In this document: positions 7,672 through 14,542 of the stretch, piece by piece
Numbering within the stretch: position 1 is the stretch's first letter
How the letters are laid out: every line of letters starts with the position of its first letter
Assembly (NCBI GenBank): GCA_024691045.1
Contig: JAILOC010000087.1
Location: 1 to 17,991 of the forward strand
Direction: 5' to 3'
Length of the DNA: 17,991 nt
From: Lachnospiraceae bacterium
GTDB lineage: Bacteria; Bacillota_A; Clostridia; Lachnospirales; Lachnospiraceae
The notes under the pieces: generated by a model
Databases searched by the model: none
Told to the model about the DNA's origin: nothing
Seen by the model: only the letters and a program-made list of their open reading frames with translations
Translations under genes and position numbers: made by a program

Positions 7672-9486
7672 TTATTTGATCGAATTGAGTTCGAGAACTT
7701 CAAAGCCTTCGGCCTTACCCTTAAGCTTAATTGTATCTCCGAGTGATGTATATGTTATGCGGCCTTCAAGTGCATCCGCAACGCTCCTGCTGATGTAGAC
7801 CTTGCCTCCGGGTGCATTTGCTTCGAGTCTTGCCGCGGTGTTGACGGTATCGCCTATCGCGGTATAGTCCATATGCTTTTCAGCACCCATATTTCCCACG
7901 ACGGCGGGACCGTAGTTGACACCGACACCGACTCTGAGTTCTTCACCGATCTCGGCCTTGAGCTCTTCCGAAACCTTCGCACAACCCTCGACTATTCCCA
8001 TCGCGGTCTTAACCGCATTCATTACCGGATCCTCCTGGGGAAGAGGAGCGCCCCAGAACGCCATCATCGCATCGCCGACAAACTTATCCAGTGTTCCTCC
8101 GGTAGCCTCAACACATCCGCTCGCCATGGTCAGATATTTATTGAGGATGAATACGACCTTCTCGGGATCGAGTCTTTCGGACATTGTGGTGAAGCCTCTT
8201 ACATCAACGAAAAGAACCGCGATGTCGACAGTCTTTCCTCCGAGTGAAAGCGCCTCTGTTCCGTCCTTTAATATCTCGCGAACGATCTCGGGTGCAACAT
8301 ATCTTTCGAAGGTCCTGGTGACTCGTCTCTTTTCAAGCGTAGACTTCACATAATGGATCACTATCGAAGCTATATAGAAAACAAGTATTCCCGTGGGAAG
8401 CCACAAAGGATGGAGCACATGTCCAACTCCTCCGATCTTCACGTTAAAGAGAACATATCCGGCTGCGATGCTCAGAGCGATCGAGGCAAGAGCGATCACC
8501 GATGAAAGCTTGATACCCACCTTCTGGAAAAGAAGGAAAAGGAGGAAGCAGACGATGAATAAAACAAGCGCCTGAGGGAGTCTGCTTACTTCCTTTTTGT
8601 AATTGGATTCAAGTATCATCTGTACGACATTGGCCTGATACTCAACACCGTACATAAGCTTAGAACGCTCTATTGTAGTGAAATATTCATCCTGAAGTCC
8701 CTTTGCATACGGACCGATGAATACGACCTTGCCCGCATACTTCCGGGGATCGATGCGGCCGTTCATCAGGTCCGAAAAAGAATAACCGTCATAATATCCC
8801 CTGGGCTTGGCAGAATACGTTACATAGTAATTGCCCCTGGAGCTTGCGGGCGGCATCTGCACTTCAAAGCCTTTATACTCACCATAGATCCTTGCGGTTT
8901 CATAAGCCATCGAATAAACGGTCCTGCCTTCCGGCTTAACATATAAAAGCGCATGACGGAGTATTCCGTCGGTATCGTACATCGCATTTATATGACCCTG
9001 GGTTGTTGCATCCCTAAGGGCATCGAAAGGCTCTTCATATGTCAGAACGGCATCTGTGGCAAAATACGTCCTGCCCTCTTCCGTTACAACCTTTGGGCCT
9101 ATGGTGGCAAAGGATGCGGTCACGACATTTCCGAGCTGCTCTGCGGCATTTGCAAGCCTTTCATCGGCTTCCGGCGTCGACTCTTCAATGTAAAGAGTAT
9201 CGATAGCAACGACTGCGGGCTTCATTTCCGGGTCTTCCGCAAGTTTTTCGAGAGCCGCCGCCATATATGTACGGTCCCATGTATTGTAGGGACCCAGTTC
9301 CTCAAGAGAAGCATCGTCAATGCCAATGACTATGATCTCCCCGTCAAGTGCCTTATCGCTCTGGAACCACGAATCCTGAGCCCAGAGATCCACTCTGTCG
9401 AGCACCCCGCCCGCCGCGATGAGAAGTGTCACCGCAAGCGAAGCGAGAAGCGAAATAATGATAGGATTGGAAAAGAATTTTTTCAT
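7672..9486 (-). CDS. CHASE2-domain class III adenylate cyclase
   Basis: A 604-residue membrane protein. It has an N-terminal helix (about 8-26), a CHASE2 sensor outside the membrane (about 30-300; IGIDDASLEELG, AGKVVFIGP), three further helices (about 304-380), and a catalytic cyclase domain (about 415-595). Metal-binding Asp428 (FVDVRGFT) and Asp472 (VGDAMMAFW) are present. Lys468 and Thr542 match the adenine-selecting pair of class IIIb adenylate cyclases, and Asn549/Arg553 (VNTAARLE) are the transition-state residues, so the enzyme looks active and makes cAMP from ATP. It starts 36 bases after the second FecR gene. No good Shine-Dalgarno sequence is visible before its ATG, so coupling to the upstream gene is possible. 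CHASE2 ligands are unknown; the adjacent FecR proteins may take part in the signal. No cAMP receptor is encoded in the window. Confidence 0.93.
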   Translation of the reverse strand: MKKFFSNPIIISLLASLAVTLLIAAGGVLDRVDLWAQDSWFQSDKALDGEIIVIGIDDASLEELGPYNTWDRTYMAAALEKLAEDPEMKPAVVAIDTLYIEESTPEADERLANAAEQLGNVVTASFATIGPKVVTEEGRTYFATDAVLTYEEPFDALRDATTQGHINAMYDTDGILRHALLYVKPEGRTVYSMAYETARIYGEYKGFEVQMPPASSRGNYYVTYSAKPRGYYDGYSFSDLMNGRIDPRKYAGKVVFIGPYAKGLQDEYFTTIERSKLMYGVEYQANVVQMILESNYKKEVSRLPQALVLFIVCFLLFLLFQKVGIKLSSVIALASIALSIAAGYVLFNVKIGGVGHVLHPLWLPTGILVFYIASIVIHYVKSTLEKRRVTRTFERYVAPEIVREILKDGTEALSLGGKTVDIAVLFVDVRGFTTMSERLDPEKVVFILNKYLTMASGCVEATGGTLDKFVGDAMMAFWGAPLPQEDPVMNAVKTAMGIVEGCAKVSEELKAEIGEELRVGVGVNYGPAVVGNMGAEKHMDYTAIGDTVNTAARLEANAPGGKVYISRSVADALEGRITYTSLGDTIKLKGKAEGFEVLELNSIK

Positions 9487-9522
9487 ACGCTGATAACCGA
9501 TAACAGGTCGTTAGTTTATAGG

Positions 9523-10776
9523 TTACGACTGAGGCATAGGCTGTCCGCAGTGCTCACACGCCATCTCATCCCAGGCGGGATTATTTACAACAACAACCCA
9601 TTGCTGATATTTTCCATCCCAGGTCTTACTCGTGTCAGCATCATGATGAATCAGCACATAATGGTGCTCGCCCAAAGGACCTTCCGCCCCACATACAGAA
9701 CAGATCGTATGATGCTGGCAATCGCCTCCCTGGAAATCGTGCACACCGGTCGCGGGTATCTCTTCCGTATATGTGTCACCGCATACGGAACATGTATAAG
9801 TCATAACTCCGGGCAGTACGCAGTTGGGCTCAATTGTCACAACGGATGTATAACTGTGGTTGCCTGTCGCCTTGATCACTTCGGTATAGGTATCACCGCA
9901 TTCACAGGTATATGTTCTCTCTCCATCCTTTGCACAGGTGGCAGGCTTGGTCACTTTAGAGGTATATACATGCTCATGTTCAGGTTCCGCGGGTTCGGGC
10001 TGAGGTTCAGGTTTGGGTTCAGGTTCGGGCTCAGCTACGACAGGCTCTTCCTCTTCCAGTCCGAGGATCCAGTTCTTATCCCATCCGGTCGCATCACATA
10101 CTCTGTCAAGAAGCACCGTATCATCTCTCAAAATATCAAGTACAAATTCCGGCAGGTCACGCTCGGTTATATCCTCCACATAGAACATGATACTGTCTTC
10201 GGTTCTGTCATTATACAGATAGACCGTGACTCTCTGACCGGGCTCCAGATCGATTTCCTTAACCTCACCGGTCACGGGATTGGTACCGACGATGTGTACA
10301 TGACCATCGGTAAGAATAAAGCTTTCGAAGCCGTCTATGCAGCTCACCCATCCGGAAGTTCCGCGGATGCCGACGATCATCGTCGATGTAGATATATCGA
10401 AATTCTCATCGGCGGCAAGAGGCTTTTGTACATCGAAATATAAAGAACCGCTCTTAAGATTAAGATTGAGATTCTTTCCGCTTTGGGAAAAGTCTGCGCT
10501 GGACAATTCATCAATGGTAACGACTTTGGTCTCATCAAGGCTTATCGATACAAGGCTCTGTGTTGATGTATCTATTTCATCTCCGCTCTTCAGTCTCAGA
10601 TTGTCCCTTATGGTCTGAAGAATGCCTTCATCCTTCAGACTGACTTCTCCCTCATAGCGGATGACTCTCATGGTCGTAGCGCTGATGGCATTCTTACGCA
10701 TCAGAAGTCCGACAACGACTCCGATGATCAGTACAAGTAACGCAGCTATGATAATGATGATCTTCTTTTTTGACAT
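9523..10776 (-). CDS. FecR-domain surface protein with CxxC repeats (copy 2 of tandem pair)
   Basis: A 417-residue protein with an N-terminal membrane helix (about 5-26) and an outside FecR-type domain (about 35-190; GEVSLKDEG, DISTSTMIVGIRGTSGWV, PGQRVTVYL). A Pro-Glu linker follows (about 247-266), then Cys-rich repeats (about 270-345) of the form C-x-K-D-G...Y-T-C-x-C-G-D-T-Y-T-E...A-T-G-x-H. The end (350-417) has CSVCG and CEHCG motifs. The paired Cys suggest small zinc-ribbon-like or disulphide modules; binding is not proven. Classical FecR regulates a sigma factor with FecA/FecI. No sigma or TonB gene is here, so the domain is more likely a surface sensor module for the adjacent CHASE2 cyclase (inference). 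It is paralogous to the gene just upstream, 32 bases away. A GGGGG ribosome-like site lies 14 bases from the ATG, which is long. Confidence 0.88.
   Translation of the reverse strand: MSKKKIIIIIAALLVLIIGVVVGLLMRKNAISATTMRVIRYEGEVSLKDEGILQTIRDNLRLKSGDEIDTSTQSLVSISLDETKVVTIDELSSADFSQSGKNLNLNLKSGSLYFDVQKPLAADENFDISTSTMIVGIRGTSGWVSCIDGFESFILTDGHVHIVGTNPVTGEVKEIDLEPGQRVTVYLYNDRTEDSIMFYVEDITERDLPEFVLDILRDDTVLLDRVCDATGWDKNWILGLEEEEPVVAEPEPEPKPEPQPEPAEPEHEHVYTSKVTKPATCAKDGERTYTCECGDTYTEVIKATGNHSYTSVVTIEPNCVLPGVMTYTCSVCGDTYTEEIPATGVHDFQGGDCQHHTICSVCGAEGPLGEHHYVLIHHDADTSKTWDGKYQQWVVVVNNPAWDEMACEHCGQPMPQS
9991..10032 (-). repeat. Pro-Glu linker repeat in FecR copy 2
   Basis: Seven consecutive x-Pro dipeptides (mostly Glu-Pro, with one Lys and one Gln) encoded by a 6-base repeat. 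It separates the FecR domain from the Cys-rich repeats and is likely a stiff extended spacer. Confidence 0.8.
10346..10440 (-). repeat. 95-bp segment identical to 11650-11744
   Basis: This segment, encoding the FecR core from FDVQKP to GTSGW, matches its paralogue base for base, including third codon positions. Offset between copies is 1304 bases. Confidence 0.95.
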
Positions 10777-10808
10777 CTTAAGTTTATTATCCCCCTATAT
10801 CTTATTTC

Positions 10809-12083
10809 TCAATCATCAGGATGCTTTCCGCAGACTGTGCAGACGGTTTCATCCCATGCGGGATGGATAACCTGAGTTACGTAAACAGGCTGCTGCGTTG
10901 GACTATATCCGGCAAACACTTGAGTAGTCTCCTCATCATGATGCATTACCATATAATTATGGTCACCCAGAGGGCCTTCTGCTCCGCACACGCTGCAAAC
11001 ACTCGCATGCCGGCAATCACCGCCCTGATAATCATGCTCACCTGTTGCAGGGATCGCTTCGGTATAGGTATCACCACATACCGAGCATGTATATGTCATG
11101 ACTCCGGGAAGTACGCAGTTAGGTTCAACAGTCACAACGGAATTGTAATTATGTTTGCCTGTTGCCTTGATCGCCTCCGTATAGGTGTCACCGCATTCAC
11201 AGGTATATGTCATCTCACCATCCTTTGCACAGGTGGCAGGCCTGGTCACTTCGGACGAATATACATGTTCATGTTCCGGTTCAGCAGGCTCGGGTTCAGG
11301 CTCAGGTTCCGGCTCAGGTTCGGGCTCGGGTTCGGTGACTATGACCGGTTCTTCTTCCTCTATTCCGAGTATCCAGTTCTTGTCCCATCCCGTTGCGTCA
11401 CATACCCTGTCAAGAAGCGGCATGTCGCTTCTCAGAACACCGAGAACGAATTCGGGAAGTTCATGCTCGGTTATATCCTCAACTGTGAACATGATGCTGT
11501 CTTCGGTCCTGTCGTTATACAGATACACCGTAACCCTCTGTCCGGGATTCACATCGATCTCTTTAACCTCTCCGGTCACGGGATTTGTTCCGATGATATG
11601 CACATGACCGTCTCCGAGGATAAGGCCTTCAACGCCGTTTGCACAGCTTACCCATCCGGAAGTTCCGCGGATGCCGACGATCATCGTCGATGTAGATATA
11701 TCGAAATTCTCATCGGCGGCAAGAGGCTTTTGTACATCGAAATACAATGATCCGCTCCTGAGATCCAGATTGAGGCTTTTACCGTTCTGGCTGAACTCAA
11801 CATTTGAGAGCTCATCAACTGTTACAACCTTGGTTTCATCGAGACTTATCGATACAAGGCTTTCTGCCGAGGTATCGATCTCATTTCCGCTCTTCAGCCT
11901 CAGATTGTCCCTTATGGTCTGAAGAATGCCTTCATCCTTCAGACTGACTTCTCCCTCATAGCGGATGACTCTCATGGTTGTGGCGCTGATGACATTCTTA
12001 CGCATCAGCATTCCGATGACTATTCCGATGATCAAAACTAAGATCACGGCTATTATGATGATCGTCTTTTTATTCGCTTTCAC
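10809..12083 (-). CDS. FecR-domain surface protein with CxxC repeats (copy 1 of tandem pair)
   Basis: A 424-residue paralogue of the next gene downstream with the same layout. It has a membrane helix (about 7-27), a FecR domain (about 36-190), a Glu-Pro linker with eight perfect EP units (251-266), two long Cys-containing repeats (about 271-348), and a tail with CSVCG and CTVCG pairs. The start codon is GTG, with AGGGGG seven bases upstream. It begins 42 bases after the HD-GYP stop. Two stretches of its DNA are exactly identical to the sister gene while the DNA between and around them differs. The C-terminal 45 residues diverge most between the copies, which may mean different ligands or partners. 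Function beyond a surface FecR-type sensor is not known. Confidence 0.88.
   Translation of the reverse strand: MKANKKTIIIIAVILVLIIGIVIGMLMRKNVISATTMRVIRYEGEVSLKDEGILQTIRDNLRLKSGNEIDTSAESLVSISLDETKVVTVDELSNVEFSQNGKSLNLDLRSGSLYFDVQKPLAADENFDISTSTMIVGIRGTSGWVSCANGVEGLILGDGHVHIIGTNPVTGEVKEIDVNPGQRVTVYLYNDRTEDSIMFTVEDITEHELPEFVLGVLRSDMPLLDRVCDATGWDKNWILGIEEEEPVIVTEPEPEPEPEPEPEPEPAEPEHEHVYSSEVTRPATCAKDGEMTYTCECGDTYTEAIKATGKHNYNSVVTVEPNCVLPGVMTYTCSVCGDTYTEAIPATGEHDYQGGDCRHASVCSVCGAEGPLGDHNYMVMHHDEETTQVFAGYSPTQQPVYVTQVIHPAWDETVCTVCGKHPDD
11286..11333 (-). repeat. Glu-Pro dipeptide repeat in FecR copy 1
   Basis: Eight tandem EP dipeptides from a 6-base DNA repeat. The copy number differs from the sister gene, as expected for a slippage-prone tract. 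The repeat is in frame, so length changes would not break the gene. Confidence 0.85.
11650..11744 (-). repeat. 95-bp segment identical to 10346-10440
   Basis: Partner copy of the identical FecR-core segment in the upstream paralogue. A second pair, 10595-10674 with 11899-11978 (80 bases, encoding the start of the FecR domain), is identical at the same 1304-base offset. Confidence 0.95.
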
Positions 12084-12125
12084 TGTAATTCCCCCTAGTT
12101 ATATGATTTTGCAGTCCGCATCCGA

Positions 12126-13610
12126 TCAGAGTTCTTTTTCCCAGGCTCCGCTCTCGATGAATTCATTGAGAAGGCGTCCGTCTATCTGTCCGTCATCCCT
12201 CATGCTGCGAAGGATCTCAAATGCTTTTTCGGGCGGCATGGGAGGCTTGTAAGGCCTGTCTTCCGCCGTCAGAGCATCATATACATCAATGATCGTAAGA
12301 AGTCTCGACTGGTTCGGAAGCATTTCCGCATCAAGACCGTTCGGATATCCCTTCCCGTTCAGGAATTCATGGTGTGATCCCGACCAGAATGGCACCTCCC
12401 TGTAGATGCCTTTGAAGTGCATCTTGTCCAGCATTCTCTTCGTATATACAACGTGGCTCTGGACCTGCTTTCTCTCCGAATCGGTGAGTGTTCCTTTTCT
12501 TACGGTTATGGCTTCGAGCTCTTTTTCATCCAGAAGAGGGATCTCTTCACCGTCGGCATTTTTGATCATGATATCCGCAAAGCCCTTAAGCTGCTCAATC
12601 CTATCATCGGGAAGAAAGCCCGCGGTGTTTGCTTTCAGTATCACTTCATATGCATTCTTTATCGCATCGATCCTGGAGCTGCAATCGGATACCCTTTCGG
12701 GATATTCGAGCATCTCAACCTTCTCCATAAGACACGCGATATCGACCTTGCTCTTGATGACGGGGGCCAGAGCGCCCAGTCTGTCCGGTTTATCCAGCAC
12801 TTCAAGGGGAACGATCAGCTTTCCTATATCGTGCAGCCAGATGCTCATAAGATATGCATCCTTCTGATCTTCCGTAAAGGTCCATTCATTACCGGTTTCT
12901 TTTAACCAGCCTATGAATCTCTCTGCATACCTGACCATGCTTCTGGTGTGGTTGGCATTGTATGCGCTTCTTGCATCTATCGCATCTACCATGACCTCGA
13001 CAAAGGAATGCAGTGTGTCCGTAACCTCCTGTGCGAGCTGATGGTTGTTAAGGCTCACCGCGGCAAGGGATGCGAGTGCGGAAATCAGCTCTTCATACGC
13101 CGGATCAAAGGGAATGGTATTGCCGTTCTCATCCTGTGCATTGATCAGCTGCAGGACTCCGATTATATCGTCCTTGTCGTCATCCATCGGAATAACGAGC
13201 ATGGAGCCCGTACGGTAATGGGTTATCGCATCATACTTCTGTGCACCGGAAAAATCATACTCGGTCGACTCATATACATCTGCTATATTGATCCTCTTTT
13301 TATCAAGTGCCGCACAGGCACATACATTCTTTCTTCCGAGGGGCACGGGAGGAAGGCTCTTGCCCTTGTTCTGTTCCTCCAGGCTTGTTCCGAGTGACTT
13401 GGTAAGTACCGTGTGGAAGTTCAGATGATCCTCTTCCAGGATATAAACGGTACCCGCATCGCAGTGGCAGATATCCATCGCTTCGAGAAGTATCTTCTGC
13501 ATGAGCAGGTCAAAATCCTTTTCCGCCGAAAGATCCAGTGCAATGCGTATCATACGGTCGAGTGAGTAGCCCGTTTCACCTATGCTGTTTCCGATCGTGT
13601 TTCTGCTCAA
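12126..13610 (-). CDS. GAF-HD-GYP cyclic-di-GMP phosphodiesterase-like protein
   Basis: A 494-residue cytoplasmic protein. A GAF sensor domain fills about 15-190 and an HD-GYP domain about 195-480. Expected metal and catalytic residues are present: H221, the H260-D261 pair (LHDIGK), H386, H413-H414 with the GYP loop (HHEFLNGKGYP), and D442. It should therefore hydrolyse cyclic-di-GMP or a related cyclic dinucleotide. Between the HD motif and the next conserved His about 90 residues (about 281-372) are inserted relative to a compact HD-GYP domain. The start codon is TTG, overlapping the stop of the MBL gene (TTGA), with GAGGTGA about eight bases upstream, so translation is probably coupled. 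The GAF ligand is unknown. Confidence 0.92.
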   Translation of the reverse strand: MSRNTIGNSIGETGYSLDRMIRIALDLSAEKDFDLLMQKILLEAMDICHCDAGTVYILEEDHLNFHTVLTKSLGTSLEEQNKGKSLPPVPLGRKNVCACAALDKKRINIADVYESTEYDFSGAQKYDAITHYRTGSMLVIPMDDDKDDIIGVLQLINAQDENGNTIPFDPAYEELISALASLAAVSLNNHQLAQEVTDTLHSFVEVMVDAIDARSAYNANHTRSMVRYAERFIGWLKETGNEWTFTEDQKDAYLMSIWLHDIGKLIVPLEVLDKPDRLGALAPVIKSKVDIACLMEKVEMLEYPERVSDCSSRIDAIKNAYEVILKANTAGFLPDDRIEQLKGFADIMIKNADGEEIPLLDEKELEAITVRKGTLTDSERKQVQSHVVYTKRMLDKMHFKGIYREVPFWSGSHHEFLNGKGYPNGLDAEMLPNQSRLLTIIDVYDALTAEDRPYKPPMPPEKAFEILRSMRDDGQIDGRLLNEFIESGAWEKEL

Positions 13611-14389
13611 AGAAAGATCACCTCACCTTTTCTCGCAAAAGAGACTGTTGCACTCTTTACGGGGCGCTCCATTTCGCGAAGGAATTCATCACTATGTCTC
13701 GGGTCGTGATGGACAAACCTGATGTTTTTCGCACCGGACTTTTCCATGATCATCATTCCCTGTGAGACAGTCGAATGACCGAATCCCCTTCTTGCGATAA
13801 ATTCATCATCGGTGTACTGGGCGTCAAATAAAAGAAGGTCGCAGTCACGTGAAAAATCTATAAGTTCAAATACCCTGTCTTCTTCGAATTCATAATCTGT
13901 GGCGTAGACGACCGATCTTCCGTCCGCCTCGAGTCTGTAAACAAGCGACCCGCCCGGATGAACTGAAGGGATCCCTGTTACGGTAAACGGACCGATATTA
14001 ATCGGAAACACAATATCATGAAAGGAAATATCGGAAGGATAATCCTTCAATCCGCAGGGCCAGAAAGGATTTTTATATACTTCTTCAAGCTGTTCAAAAG
14101 TGCCGAGATTGCCGTGCTTTCCGGCATAGATATCGATTTTTCTTCCTCTTTGGGAAATATAGGGAAAGAAAGGAAATCCAAGGATATGATCCAGATGGGG
14201 ATGGGTCAGAAGAATCGAGATAGCTTTATTACCGATGTCGGGAGTTCCCGTAATTCCGGTTCCGGCATCAAGATATATTGCCTGATCATCGCTTTCCACA
14301 AGCACACATGATGTACCGCCCCCGAATTCAAGCATATCCTTTCCTTCGGTAGGTATGGATCCTCTTGCGCCCAGAATGGTAACCTTCAT
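13607..14389 (-). CDS. Metallo-beta-lactamase-fold hydrolase (RNase Z/PhnP-like superfamily)
   Basis: A 260-residue protein with the full metal site: H63-x-H65-x-D67-H68 (THPHLDHILGF), H144, D165 (YATDYE), and H205 or the H227/H228 pair near the end (FVHHDPRH). The fold is close to PF12706-type phosphodiesterases that cut phosphodiester bonds in nucleotides or RNA. Its place at the head of an operon containing an HD-GYP enzyme and an adenylate cyclase makes a cyclic-nucleotide substrate possible, but nothing in the sequence proves it. The ATG at 14389 has an AGGGG ribosome site seven to eight bases upstream. Its last bases overlap the TTG of the next gene by 4. Confidence 0.88.
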   Translation of the reverse strand: MKVTILGARGSIPTEGKDMLEFGGGTSCVLVESDDQAIYLDAGTGITGTPDIGNKAISILLTHPHLDHILGFPFFPYISQRGRKIDIYAGKHGNLGTFEQLEEVYKNPFWPCGLKDYPSDISFHDIVFPINIGPFTVTGIPSVHPGGSLVYRLEADGRSVVYATDYEFEEDRVFELIDFSRDCDLLLFDAQYTDDEFIARRGFGHSTVSQGMMIMEKSGAKNIRFVHHDPRHSDEFLREMERPVKSATVSFARKGEVIFL

Positions 14390-14427
14390 ATAAGCCCCTC
14401 ACGAGATATATTCACAAAGTTATGTAA

Positions 14428-14433
14428 ATTATA
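14428..14433 (-). promoter_or_regulatory. -10 element of the signalling operon (MBL to hydrogenase)
   Basis: The minus strand has a perfect TATAAT preceded by an extended TGT, about 40 bases before the MBL ATG. No good -35 is found at 16-18 bases, so the extended -10 may compensate. It is the only strong promoter seen for the six genes from 14389 to 6133. Confidence 0.55.
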
Positions 14434-14478
14434 ACACAAAAAGCCCTTAATGAGCCGTATATTAAAGAAAAGAAGACC

Positions 14479-14507
14479 TTTTTATATCAGCCTGAAAGGT
14501 TTATGAT
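14479..14507 (+). promoter_or_regulatory. candidate promoter of pepD
   Basis: TTTTTA (14479-14484) and TATGAT (14502-14507) are 17 bases apart. An inverted repeat ACCTTT/AAAGGT (about 14476-14500) overlaps the -35 and spacer and could be an operator. The -35 is poor. Confidence 0.4.
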
Positions 14508-14542
14508 AAATGAAGTTTTAACAACAGTCAGGGAGAAGAAAA

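Noticed and set aside
8953..10443. Plus-strand open frame of 496 codons opposite the cyclase and FecR genes
   Set aside because: It spans two genes with clear domains on the other strand and gives a Cys/Arg/Ile-rich sequence with no known motif.
11286..11333. Short tandem DNA repeat considered as a CRISPR or satellite
   Set aside because: It is a 6-base in-frame repeat coding for Glu-Pro within a gene, with no spacers.
10821..11750. Plus-strand open frame of 309 codons opposite FecR copy 1
   Set aside because: It resembles the antisense frame of the sister gene only because the two FecR genes are paralogues; no independent coding signal.
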